Source: CAYNFH01 sp964396385 (GTDB lineage Bacteria > Armatimonadota > Chthonomonadetes > Chthonomonadales > CAJBBX01). From it: DNA of 13,835 nt. Of the stretch, positions 1 through 5,774 are shown piece by piece. The DNA lies in assembly GCA_964396385.1 (NCBI GenBank), contig CAYNFH010000176.1:1-13835 (forward strand). The letters are read 5' to 3'. Position numbers and translations under genes: made by a program. Under the pieces are notes generated by a model. The model worked only from the letters and a program-made list of their open reading frames with translations. It did not search any database and was not told where the DNA came from. The first letter of the stretch is position 1. Each line of letters opens with the position of its first letter.

Positions 1-56
1 GATCTGTAAAGCAGATCCCTCACTACGTTCGGGATGACACAACCTCCGGCTCTTCC
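1..56. repeat. Window-edge intergenic sequence with overlapping small inverted repeats
   Basis: GATCTG (1-6) and CAGATC (12-17) form a 6-bp inverted repeat. Overlapping it, ATCCC (15-19) and GGGAT (31-35) can pair around a ten-base loop. The 15-40 stretch reads like a short interspersed intergenic motif that I recall from other bacterial genomes, but this cannot be confirmed from one copy at the window edge. It lies just 3' of the minus-strand TPR membrane protein gene and could act in 3'-end formation. Confidence 0.3.
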
Positions 57-2063
57 TCACCCGTTGCTACGTTCTATCGCTCTGAGACGCGCCCGAATGT
101 CATCGCGGGCGGGGCTGAGCAGCAGCGCGCCACGCAGGGCCGCCGCGGCGCGCCGGGTGTCCCCCAGTTTCAGGCTCGCCTCGGCTAACGCGCAGTAGGC
201 CGGGATAGAGCCTGGATCACCCGCTATCCACGCGCGGAACTCTGTGCGCGTCCGCTTCCACTGGTTTCGCGCAGCAAAGACGTAGCCCATAGCCGCGTGC
301 GCGTCCGGCTTATCCGGCTGGACGGCGAGCGCTCGCCGGAGGTCCTGTTCGGCGGCCGGAAGGTCGCGCGCCTGCAGGGCGCAGATTCCGAGCCCTGTGT
401 TGGCGAAGACGTCTCGCGGCTCCATGTTTCTGGCGGCGAGGAACGCGAGCTCCGCGCCCGCCGGGTCGTGCGTGTGAAGGCGGGTGAAGCCGAGCTGGGT
501 GTAGATGGAAGAGGTCCAGATGGCCGGATCATCCGGGCTGCCCTGGCCCTGCATGATGCGAGCTCGGAGTGCGGGATCCGAGCGGATGGCCCGCACCGCG
601 CGATCAGGGTCGCGCCAGTTGACCGGGCCGAAAAGTAGGGCGAGGATCGTCTCCAGATGCGGGATGGCGTCCCGTTCGCTGCCCCTCCGAATCAGATCGT
701 TGGCGTACTGGTACTGGCCCACGATGCACCGCGGATCGTAATCGACCATCGCACGGTAGAAAGTGGTCTCGTCCCGGTAGTTGGTGTTGTCGGCTACGGT
801 GAGAACAAAGCTCCAGCACAGCATGATGGCGGCGAGGGGAAACAGGACCCATGCCAGCCGCCATCGTGGCGCTGAGGGGGCTTGATGCTCCGTTCGAGGC
901 CATGTGAAGGCGCGGGCCAGGAGCGCCGCGATAGCGAGGCCCGAAACCCCGGCACGCCACGGAGAGACGAGCAGGTTCGGCAGCGGGATCAGATTGCTGA
1001 CGGGGACGAGCGTGAGCACCGCCAACGCCAGAAACCAGGCGGACCAACGGTCCCGCCCCAGCAATTGACGGTAGAGGAGCGCCAGTCCCACGATGATGGC
1101 GTAACCCGCGAGGACCGGAGGCACGCCCATCTCCTCCAACCGGCCCAGGGTCAGCGTGTGCAGCCAACGCGGCGCCGGTGCGAGCAGCAGGAGCGTGTAG
1201 TAGGTCGCCGTCCGTCCGATGCTTCCCAGCCACGGTATCAAGCCCGGGTGCAAGGTGCGCGGGTGGGGCATTCCCAGGGACCATCCTGTTGCCAGGAATA
1301 CCACCGCCGCGAGCAGGCAAGGTGCTGTGGCCAGCCATGTGGCCGGGCGGCGGGCGGCAGGCAGCAGGACGCGGGATTCTGCACGCTCGTGCTCCTGCCC
1401 TGCTGGTTCAGATGGGCAAGCCTTGTCGAAGCAGGTGAACGCGAGCGGAACCAGGGGAAGGGCCGCGATGCATTGCTCCTTGGTTAGGAGCGCGAGCGTC
1501 CAGGCTGCCGTGGAGAGCGCGAGGTACGTGCGGCGGCAACCGCCATCCGACCTGGCGGCGCGAATGAGCGTGAGGGCGAAGAGGAGAATCCAGAGCTCGC
1601 TCCATGCGTCGGTCTGCGCGCCTATCCAGGTGGTGACCGGGCTCTGTACGGGCTGGACCGCGAAGAGCAGGCCGGCTAGGAGGGAGGTGGCGCGGCGCTC
1701 GAAAGCCGAGCGGACCCCGGCGATGAGCAGGGCGGTGCAGATGCCGTGCAGGAGGATGCTCACCACGTGGTGGCCTGCGCTGTTCGCGCCAAAAGCCCGG
1801 TTCTGCGCAAAGAACGCGATTGACACGAACGGGCGGAAGTAGTGTCCTAAGAACGGGTAGGTGAAGCTACGCAGGAGAGAGTGGCCCCCGCCAATACCTT
1901 CTCCGCTGATGAGAGAGTGGTCGTCCCAGATGGGCTGGTATGTCACGGCACCGGTGTAGAGGAGCATGGAGAGCAGCACAACCGCCGCGTAGCCGAGTCG
2001 CCAGAGGCACAGGCTGGTTGATGGTCGAGAGTTGAGGGTTGAGAATCTGGCGTGCATACCCAC
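57..2063 (-). CDS. Membrane glycosyltransferase-like protein (GT-C/TMTC type) with C-terminal TPR repeats
   Basis: Multi-pass membrane protein of about 668 residues. The first membrane segment (about 24-42) is followed by a WDDHSLI acidic-pair motif (about 46-52), which in GT-C glycosyltransferases marks the catalytic first extracytoplasmic loop. Blocks typical of TMTC/DUF1736 proteins follow: an R-P-F stretch near 77-80, GHHVVSILLH near 97-106 and a TKEQ motif near 194-197. About ten hydrophobic segments run to residue 422, and roughly four TPR units fill 515-660. The inferred role is transfer of a lipid-linked sugar to an envelope acceptor; the substrate is unknown. One oddity is that the family's usual HPxHxEAV block reads QPVQSPV (about 137-143), without the His and Glu. 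The GTG at 2063 gives the longest frame, and an ATG two codons in (2057-2055) is equally plausible. Neither has a good SD, and the N-terminus (residues 7-17) is encoded by a heptamer array. Confidence 0.75.
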   Translation of the reverse strand: MGMHARFSTLNSRPSTSLCLWRLGYAAVVLLSMLLYTGAVTYQPIWDDHSLISGEGIGGGHSLLRSFTYPFLGHYFRPFVSIAFFAQNRAFGANSAGHHVVSILLHGICTALLIAGVRSAFERRATSLLAGLLFAVQPVQSPVTTWIGAQTDAWSELWILLFALTLIRAARSDGGCRRTYLALSTAAWTLALLTKEQCIAALPLVPLAFTCFDKACPSEPAGQEHERAESRVLLPAARRPATWLATAPCLLAAVVFLATGWSLGMPHPRTLHPGLIPWLGSIGRTATYYTLLLLAPAPRWLHTLTLGRLEEMGVPPVLAGYAIIVGLALLYRQLLGRDRWSAWFLALAVLTLVPVSNLIPLPNLLVSPWRAGVSGLAIAALLARAFTWPRTEHQAPSAPRWRLAWVLFPLAAIMLCWSFVLTVADNTNYRDETTFYRAMVDYDPRCIVGQYQYANDLIRRGSERDAIPHLETILALLFGPVNWRDPDRAVRAIRSDPALRARIMQGQGSPDDPAIWTSSIYTQLGFTRLHTHDPAGAELAFLAARNMEPRDVFANTGLGICALQARDLPAAEQDLRRALAVQPDKPDAHAAMGYVFAARNQWKRTRTEFRAWIAGDPGSIPAYCALAEASLKLGDTRRAAAALRGALLLSPARDDIRARLRAIERSNG
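2016..2043. repeat. Degenerate tandem heptamer array (GGTTGAG type, 4 units) inside the N-terminal coding region
   Basis: Four consecutive 7-bp units are visible on the plus strand: GGTTGAT, GGTCGAG, AGTTGAG, GGTTGAG. They resemble the short tandemly repeated repetitive (STRR) heptamers described in cyanobacteria. The array overlaps codons 7-16 of the minus-strand membrane protein just upstream of its first membrane helix. Either the N-terminus has absorbed a repeat or the array lies across the translation start region. Confidence 0.6.
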
Positions 2064-2069
2064 ATTATC
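2064..2069 (-). promoter_or_regulatory. Possible -10 box (GATAAT) placed for a leaderless transcript
   Basis: On the minus strand GATAAT is followed by six bases and then the ATG at 2057-2055. This is the spacing expected if transcription starts on the initiator A. No matching -35 hexamer and no SD are seen, which fits leaderless initiation but does not prove it. The GTG at 2063 would not be transcribed from this box. Confidence 0.3.
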
Positions 2070-2146
2070 GGCGGGCTGTACCTGGGAGCTTTACGGGGAG
2101 ATGAGCGGTGAGAAACGCGAGGCAGTGTGGAGGTTCACACGAGGGT

Positions 2147-2162
2147 TGTGAAGCAGTTCACA
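2147..2162. promoter_or_regulatory. CRP/FNR-family-like operator, TGTGA-N6-TCACA
   Basis: TGTGAAGCAGTTCACA is a perfect 16-bp palindrome that matches the CRP consensus half-sites with the correct six-base spacer. A further TTCACA half-site lies at 2134-2139 and makes a second, wider inverted pair with TGTGAA at 2147-2152. The site is centred about 97 bp upstream of the ATG at 2057 of the minus-strand membrane protein gene and is the only candidate operator in the 249-bp gap. No regulator gene of this family is in the window, so the binding protein is inferred from the motif only. Confidence 0.4.
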
Positions 2163-2264
2163 GACGAAGAGGGGCCGAATGGAAGATAATAGGTCATTCC
2201 CGAAGGCGGGCCGCGACCGCTTGCCGGAGGGAACAAATTTGCTTCCGCACCTATTCTTGCACAA

Positions 2265-2307
2265 GGGCATTGAGCCGTCCTCCCTTCGGCTTAATGCCCC
2301 TCTTTTT
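2265..2307 (+). terminator. Strong hairpin with T-tract (rho-independent terminator form)
   Basis: GGGCATTGAGCCG (2265-2277) pairs with CGGCTTAATGCCC (2287-2299) over 13 bp with a single G-U pair and a nine-base loop. TCTTTTT follows at 2301-2307 on the plus strand. It lies directly 3' of the minus-strand clpS. Read on the minus strand the stem is the same but the trailing bases are TTGTGC, a poor T-tract. The better terminator orientation is therefore against transcription entering clpS from the left, although it may also end the clpS transcript. Confidence 0.6.
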
Positions 2308-2312
2308 GGCTT

Positions 2313-2606
2313 CTACTCCTCAACCACCTCCACCTTGATGCCGATGGTGCGAATGACGGCGGCGACCCTCTGGCACTCTTCCTCAGAGGCGTGGTGTACG
2401 ACCGATTTGCCCAGGTGATGGACCTCCCAGGTCTCCAACTTGGCCTCTCTGAGAGTACAGCCCGTGGCCACTCGCAGTATCTGCTCTACCTCTTCAAAGG
2501 TGTTGACGGGGTTGTCAAAGACAATGACAACAAACTCTCCTTCGCCTGGGCCGCTCTCGCGCCGCTCAAGGTCCGGGAGAAGCTGGATGCTGGTCTTGCC
2601 TGCCAC
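2313..2606 (-). CDS. clpS: ClpS-family adaptor (N-degron adaptor of the Clp protease)
   Basis: 97 residues, the usual size for ClpS, which delivers proteins with destabilising N-terminal residues to the ClpA or ClpC unfoldase in the cytoplasm. The ClpS fold signature is present: a beta strand and loop VIVFDNPVNTFEEV (27-40), a helix with ATGCTLREA (47-55), and EVHHLGKSVV (61-70) carrying the His equivalent to E. coli His66 of the N-end pocket. The loop reads F-D-N-P where E. coli has N-D-D, closer to the W-D-D-P of actinobacterial ClpS, so binding specificity may differ. The GTG start at 2606 is preceded by AAGGAGG on the minus strand. No clpA or clpC is adjacent. A strong hairpin lies just 3'. 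Confidence 0.85.
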   Translation of the reverse strand: MAGKTSIQLLPDLERRESGPGEGEFVVIVFDNPVNTFEEVEQILRVATGCTLREAKLETWEVHHLGKSVVHHASEEECQRVAAVIRTIGIKVEVVEE

Positions 2607-2670
2607 TGGTCTCGCGCCTCCTTGCCTATCCGCTTCTTAGGCCAGCCGAGCGGTGATTCCTTCCGCGTGA

Positions 2671-2699
2671 TTGACAGGACGGGCCACGGCTACTATACT
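2671..2699 (+). promoter_or_regulatory. Near-consensus sigma-70-type promoter for the galactonate dehydratase-like gene
   Basis: TTGACA (2671-2676) and TATACT (2694-2699) are separated by 17 bp, which is optimal spacing. The predicted start, near 2706, leaves a leader of about 48 nt before the ATG at 2754. This is the best promoter in the window and lies between divergent clpS and the dehydratase gene. Confidence 0.75.
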
Positions 2700-2753
2700 G
2701 TTTCCCAGTTTGGTGACGTACGATCAAGCGTTCCGTGACGATGGGAGGTTCCA

Positions 2754-3869
2754 ATGCGCATTGCGCGGATCACGACTATTCCGGTGCAGCCGCGCTGGCT
2801 GTTTGTGAAGCTCGAAACGGATGAAGGGCTGGTGGGGTGGGGGGAGTGCCTGGGGGACAAGGCCCACGTAGTCGCCGCGGCCGTGCACAGCTACGAGCAT
2901 GGGCTGATAGGAGAGGATCCGCGCAAGATCACCCACCATTGGCAGACCATGTTCCGCGGCGCCTTCTGGCGGGGCGGTCCCACCCTCTGCGCCGCGATCA
3001 GCGGTCTGGAAATAGCCATGTGGGACCTGCTGGGCAAGTCCCTGGGAGTGCCGGTGTACCAGCTCCTAGGAGGTCCAACGCGCGACCGGATCCGGGTCTA
3101 CACCCGCCCGCATGGCGAGGGGAGCGCCCAACTCGCGGCAAGCGCAAAGGATGTAGTGGCCGCAGGGTTTACCGCCATGAAGTTCTGCCCGTTTGGCAAG
3201 GTTCGGATCGTGGATCACTACCGTGTGGTGGAGGAGGCGGCGGAGCGCGTCGCGGCCGTGCGAGAGGCAGTCGGAAGCGGTGTCGACATACTGCTGGACT
3301 TCCACGGCCGGGTCTCTCCCACGATGGCCATCCAGATGGAGGAGGCGATGCGGCCGTCTCATCCGTTCTTCATTGAGGAGCCGGTGCTCCCCGAGAACGT
3401 GGAGGAGCTGGCGCGCGTTGCCCGGCAGTTCAAGACGCCGCTGGCAACAGGCGAGCGGCTGTTTACCAAGTGGGGGTTCCGGGAGGTGCTGGAGAAGGGC
3501 GCCGCCAGCATCCTGCAGCCGGACCCGTGCATCTGCGGCGGCATCATGGAGGCAGTGCGGATCGCCGGTATGGCCGAGTGCTACTACGCGGCGGTGGCTC
3601 CGCACAACCCGTACGGCCCTATCAACCTTGCGGCGGCGCTGCAGATAGACGCCGCCATCCCAAACTTCCTGATCCAGGAGTACGTCCACCTGGGAGAAGG
3701 GTACTTACGAAACCCATTCCAGGTCAAGGACGGCTACATCGAACTGCCCGAGGCGCCCGGCCTCGGCATCGAAGTGGATGAAGCGTATCTGGCGGCACGG
3801 CCGCTCGGGCCGCTGCCGGACGTGGGAAGGTGGTTCCACGGCGACGACGGCTCCGTGGCGGATTGGTGA
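2754..3869 (+). CDS. dgoD: Enolase-superfamily sugar acid dehydratase, D-galactonate dehydratase-like
   Basis: 371 residues (E. coli DgoD is 382). Inferred reaction: Mg-dependent dehydration of a sugar acid, probably D-galactonate, to a 2-keto-3-deoxy acid in the cytoplasm. The capping domain (1-115) has RWLFVKLETDEGLVGWGE and an FxRGGP motif (71-76). The barrel carries DFH (D182, H184), IEEP (E208), TGER (E234), APHNP (H284) and QE (E309). As I recall the E. coli residues (D183, H185, E209, E235, H285, E310), all match at a constant offset of one. The C-terminus ends DGSVADW, like DgoD. The ATG has a GGGAGG site five bases upstream and a near-consensus promoter. It stands alone: no DgoA, DgoK or transporter is beside it. 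Related mannonate or other acid-sugar dehydratases remain possible, so substrate certainty is lower than family certainty. Confidence 0.85.
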   Translation: MRIARITTIPVQPRWLFVKLETDEGLVGWGECLGDKAHVVAAAVHSYEHGLIGEDPRKITHHWQTMFRGAFWRGGPTLCAAISGLEIAMWDLLGKSLGVPVYQLLGGPTRDRIRVYTRPHGEGSAQLAASAKDVVAAGFTAMKFCPFGKVRIVDHYRVVEEAAERVAAVREAVGSGVDILLDFHGRVSPTMAIQMEEAMRPSHPFFIEEPVLPENVEELARVARQFKTPLATGERLFTKWGFREVLEKGAASILQPDPCICGGIMEAVRIAGMAECYYAAVAPHNPYGPINLAAALQIDAAIPNFLIQEYVHLGEGYLRNPFQVKDGYIELPEAPGLGIEVDEAYLAARPLGPLPDVGRWFHGDDGSVADW

Positions 3870-3876
3870 CGGATGA

Positions 3877-3943
3877 GGTGATAGGTGATGGGTGATAGGT
3901 GGTAGGCCGATCCGGGCTCACCTCTCACCTCTCACCTATCACC
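3877..3943. repeat. Inverted arrays of GGTGATA-type heptamers forming a long hairpin between convergent genes
   Basis: Left arm: GGTGATA, GGTGATG, GGTGATA, GGTGGTA (3877-3904). Right arm: CTCACCT three times, then ATCACC (3917-3943). The right arm is the reverse complement of the same heptamer family. Folding 3877-3903 on 3917-3943 matches 22 of 27 positions around a 13-base loop. It fills most of the 81 bp between the stop of the dehydratase gene (3869) and the stop of the convergent KGG gene (3951), so a bidirectional transcript-ending role is likely, although there is no T-tract. Confidence 0.7.
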
Positions 3944-3950
3944 AAAGGTG

Positions 3951-4226
3951 TTACCGGCTTTCGCCGCCCCTCTTGCCGATATCGGCCATGTGGGCTCGGT
4001 CCTGAGAGACCTTCTCACCGCCACGGCGGCCGATGCTGGCCATATGGTCGCGGTCCTGGGATACCTTCGCGCCTCCACGGCGACCGATCTCGGCCATGTG
4101 AGCGCGGTTCTGGGCCACCTTGGCGCCGCCTTTACGGCCAGCCGCCGCGTGACCCTCGGGGTCGCCATGCCAGCCCCGGCCTCTATTATGAGACTGTGAC
4201 GGGCTGCTCGTCTGTGCTGTTGCCAT
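3951..4226 (-). CDS. KGG-repeat stress-induced small protein (GsiB/YciG-like)
   Basis: 91 residues, strongly hydrophilic and likely disordered. After an N-terminal linker rich in Ser, Gln and His, an 18-residue unit of form G-R-(K/R)-G-G-x-K-V-x-Q-(N/D)-R-x-H-M-A-x-I repeats three times from residue 30, with a fourth partial copy (GKRGG) near the end. This KGG motif defines the stress-induced acidophilic repeat family, which includes Bacillus GsiB and enteric YciG; GsiB is a general stress protein and the biochemical role is unsettled. The ATG at 4226-4224 is preceded by GGAGG on the minus strand, so it is preferred over an upstream in-frame ATG at 4373. The repeat is also visible in DNA as a 54-bp period. 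The gene converges on the dehydratase gene across the heptamer hairpin. Confidence 0.85.
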   Translation of the reverse strand: MATAQTSSPSQSHNRGRGWHGDPEGHAAAGRKGGAKVAQNRAHMAEIGRRGGAKVSQDRDHMASIGRRGGEKVSQDRAHMADIGKRGGESR

Positions 4227-4359
4227 GCTCTTTCCTCCAGACCACGCCCTCTTACCGCCGTACTGCCGTGGCGCAGCCCGGTGGGTCTGAGAGCACCGTC
4301 CGTTGCCGTGTTCTACTTTGTTGTCACGTGAGCTCATCGCTTGCTGCGACTTGATACAA

Positions 4360-4385
4360 GACGCGAGCTTCAAAACTCAGGTTCC
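4360..4385 (-). promoter_or_regulatory. Possible ECF-sigma-type promoter (GGAACC-N16-CGTC) for the KGG gene
   Basis: On the minus strand GGAACC (4385-4380) is followed after 16 bases by CGTC (4363-4360), the arrangement typical of ECF sigma factors. It would drive the KGG gene through a leader of about 125 nt. A stress-type promoter suits a stress protein, but the motif is short and no ECF sigma or anti-sigma gene is in the window. Confidence 0.25.
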
Positions 4386-4445
4386 CCTATTGCACGTACG
4401 CTTGCTAGGTTCCTGCAGGCGGCGTTCCCCGTATTTCTAGCGGTG

Positions 4446-4454
4446 TGCTACAAT
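4446..4454 (+). promoter_or_regulatory. Extended -10 promoter element (TGCTACAAT) for the gmhA operon
   Basis: TG-N-TACAAT fits the extended -10 form of sigma-70 promoters, which tolerates a weak -35. The best -35 position (near 4425-4430, TTCCCC) is poor. The start would be near 4461, giving a leader of roughly 190 nt that includes the nested hairpins at 4522-4599. Confidence 0.4.
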
Positions 4455-4521
4455 CGCGGGGCAAGGGAGCCCTGACGGAACTACCTGGTCAATCTACAAG
4501 TGAAGGTTGAATCACGAGTGG

Positions 4522-4599
4522 GCGCGGGCCTCCGTGCCCGCGCTGGCGGCGCTGACGGGCAGGGACGCCCGCCGCTACTCGGCAGCGGTCACCCGTCAG
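4522..4599 (+). repeat. GC-rich nested hairpins in the gmhA leader
   Basis: Hairpin 1: GCGCGGGC (4522-4529) with GCCCGCGC (4536-4543), a perfect 8-bp stem with a six-base loop. Hairpin 2: CTGACGGG (4552-4559) with CCCGTCAG (4592-4599), a perfect 8-bp stem. It encloses hairpin 3: CCGCT (4572-4576) with AGCGG (4584-4588). This could be a structured mRNA leader or a GC-rich interspersed palindrome. No known riboswitch class is recognised. Confidence 0.5.
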
Positions 4600-4647
4600 A
4601 CTCGGCCTCTCAGAGCTCTATTAGGGAAGCGAGCAGAACAGTTAATT

Positions 4648-5217
4648 ATGTCTTATATTGGTGGTTATATGGCGGGCGTCAAGCGGCTCATCGACGAGGT
4701 GCCCGAGGCGCAGGTGGAGAGGTTGGCCGACCTGTTGGAGGAGGCATGGCGAGATGACCGCCGCGTGCTGCTGATGGGCAACGGAGGCAGCGCCGCCACG
4801 GCTTCGCATATCGTGAACGATCTCCAGAAGTGCGTCCACCTGGAGTGCGGCAAGCCGCTGAAGACGCTGTGTCTTTCCGACTGCACGCCGCTCCTCATGG
4901 CCTGGGCGAACGATACGGAGTACGCCAATGTCTTCGCGCCGCAGGTAGAGTGCTGGGCGGAGCCCGGTGACCTGGTAATAGGTATCAGCGGCAGCGGCAA
5001 CTCGCCCAACGTCATCCGCGCGATAGAGGCGGGGAACGCGAAAGGCGCGAACACGTTCGGACTGGCGGGTTACGAGGGAGGAAAGCTGGCTAAGACGGCC
5101 CGCGAGTGCATTGTCATCCGGAGCGATAACATGCAGCAGATAGAGGATCTTCATATGATCCTGCTGCACGTGGTCTTCTCCACGGTTCGCGAGCGACTGC
5201 GAATGCAGCCGGCGTGA
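4648..5217 (+). CDS. gmhA: SIS-domain phosphoheptose isomerase (sedoheptulose 7-phosphate isomerase)
   Basis: 189 residues from the ATG at 4648, matching the roughly 190 of GmhA. It converts sedoheptulose 7-phosphate to D-glycero-manno-heptose 7-phosphate, the first step toward heptose for LPS core or surface glycans. The SIS signatures are the phosphate-binding GNGGSAATASH, the GISGSGNSPNVIRAIEAG block, and a C-terminal IEDLHMILLH helix with the His equivalent to E. coli His180. At the position of E. coli Glu65 the sequence reads Asp (HIVNDL versus HFAEEL), a conservative change in the active site. The frame stays open upstream to a TTG at 4507, but that stretch is hairpin sequence, so the ATG is preferred although its SD is weak. 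The stop overlaps the GTG of gmhB by 4 bp (GTGA), so the two are probably translationally coupled. Confidence 0.85.
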   Translation: MSYIGGYMAGVKRLIDEVPEAQVERLADLLEEAWRDDRRVLLMGNGGSAATASHIVNDLQKCVHLECGKPLKTLCLSDCTPLLMAWANDTEYANVFAPQVECWAEPGDLVIGISGSGNSPNVIRAIEAGNAKGANTFGLAGYEGGKLAKTARECIVIRSDNMQQIEDLHMILLHVVFSTVRERLRMQPA

Positions 5218-5774
5218 AGGCGGTTTTCCTGGACCGGGACGGCGTGTTGAACGTGGACAGCCCCGACTTCATCAAGACGGCGGATGAGCTTCACATGCTC
5301 CCTGGCGTTCCTCGCGCCATCGCCTCTCTCAACGCGGCCGGGTTTCTCACGATTGTGGTGACCAACCAGTCCGGTTTGGCGCGCGGGATCGTAACGCCCG
5401 AGAACCTGGCCGCGATGAATGCCAAACTCCTGAACGCGGTGCAAAAGGGTGGGGGCAACATCGCCGCCCTCTACTACTGTCCCCACCTGCCCAGCGATGG
5501 CTGCGACTGCCGCAAGCCATCGCCCGGAATGCTGCTCAGGGCAGCTACCGAGCACGGAATTGACTTGGGCAAAAGCTTTCTGGTGGGGGACAAACCGGAC
5601 GACATCGCCTGCGGGGCGGGGGCTGGCTGCAGGACGGTGCTCGCGCTTTCGGGACAGACCCACTTCTACGACCCTGCACGCTTTCCCACGCAGCCAGACC
5701 ACGTCGCCCGCGATTTGCCGGCTGCGGCAGAGTGGATCCTCTGGCAGACCGCAAGAGACAACCCCCGTGAATGA
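5214..5774 (+). CDS. gmhB: D-glycero-manno-heptose 1,7-bisphosphate 7-phosphatase (HAD-IIIA)
   Basis: 186 residues, close to E. coli GmhB (191). It removes the 7-phosphate of heptose bisphosphate. HAD motif I is FLDRDGVLN (D7 nucleophile, D9 acid/base), motif II is VVTNQSG (T50), motif III is the Lys of CRKPSPGM (K101), and motif IV is LVGDKPDD (D126, D130). The GmhB zinc loop is intact: C89-P-H91, then C97-D-C99. The GTG start overlaps the gmhA stop by 4 bp. The heptose kinase (HldE or HddA), nucleotidyltransferase and epimerase of the pathway are not in the window. The C-terminal end overlaps the NRAMP gene start by 8 bp. Confidence 0.9.
   Translation: MKAVFLDRDGVLNVDSPDFIKTADELHMLPGVPRAIASLNAAGFLTIVVTNQSGLARGIVTPENLAAMNAKLLNAVQKGGGNIAALYYCPHLPSDGCDCRKPSPGMLLRAATEHGIDLGKSFLVGDKPDDIACGAGAGCRTVLALSGQTHFYDPARFPTQPDHVARDLPAAAEWILWQTARDNPRE

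Larger units (their letters stand above)
4227..4647. other. 421-bp divergent intergenic region between the KGG gene and gmhA
   Basis: No convincing gene. The leftmost part (4227-4260) holds the KGG gene's GGAGG site. The middle (4360-4385) has a possible minus-strand ECF-type promoter, 4446-4454 a plus-strand extended -10 box, and 4522-4599 a GC-rich block of nested hairpins. An open frame runs through 4507-4647 in phase with gmhA from a TTG, but it lies entirely in the hairpin block and adds nothing resembling the SIS family. Confidence 0.6.

Noticed and set aside
2179..2418. Small plus-strand open frames in the gap left of clpS
   Set aside because: They run through the terminator hairpin and into antisense clpS, with no SD and no protein-like composition.
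3877..3943. CRISPR-like or direct-repeat array
   Set aside because: The units are 7 bp, contiguous and without spacers; this is a short tandem repeat pair, not CRISPR. The same holds for 2016-2043 and 11711-11798.
4507..4647. TTG-initiated N-terminal extension of GmhA
   Set aside because: The stretch is made of inverted repeats, its translation does not resemble SIS proteins, and the ATG at 4648 gives the family length.
5449..5766. Upstream extension of the NRAMP frame into gmhB
   Set aside because: The extra 106 residues are Ser/Pro/Ala/Thr-rich out-of-frame reading of gmhB; GTG 5767 gives the normal transporter length.
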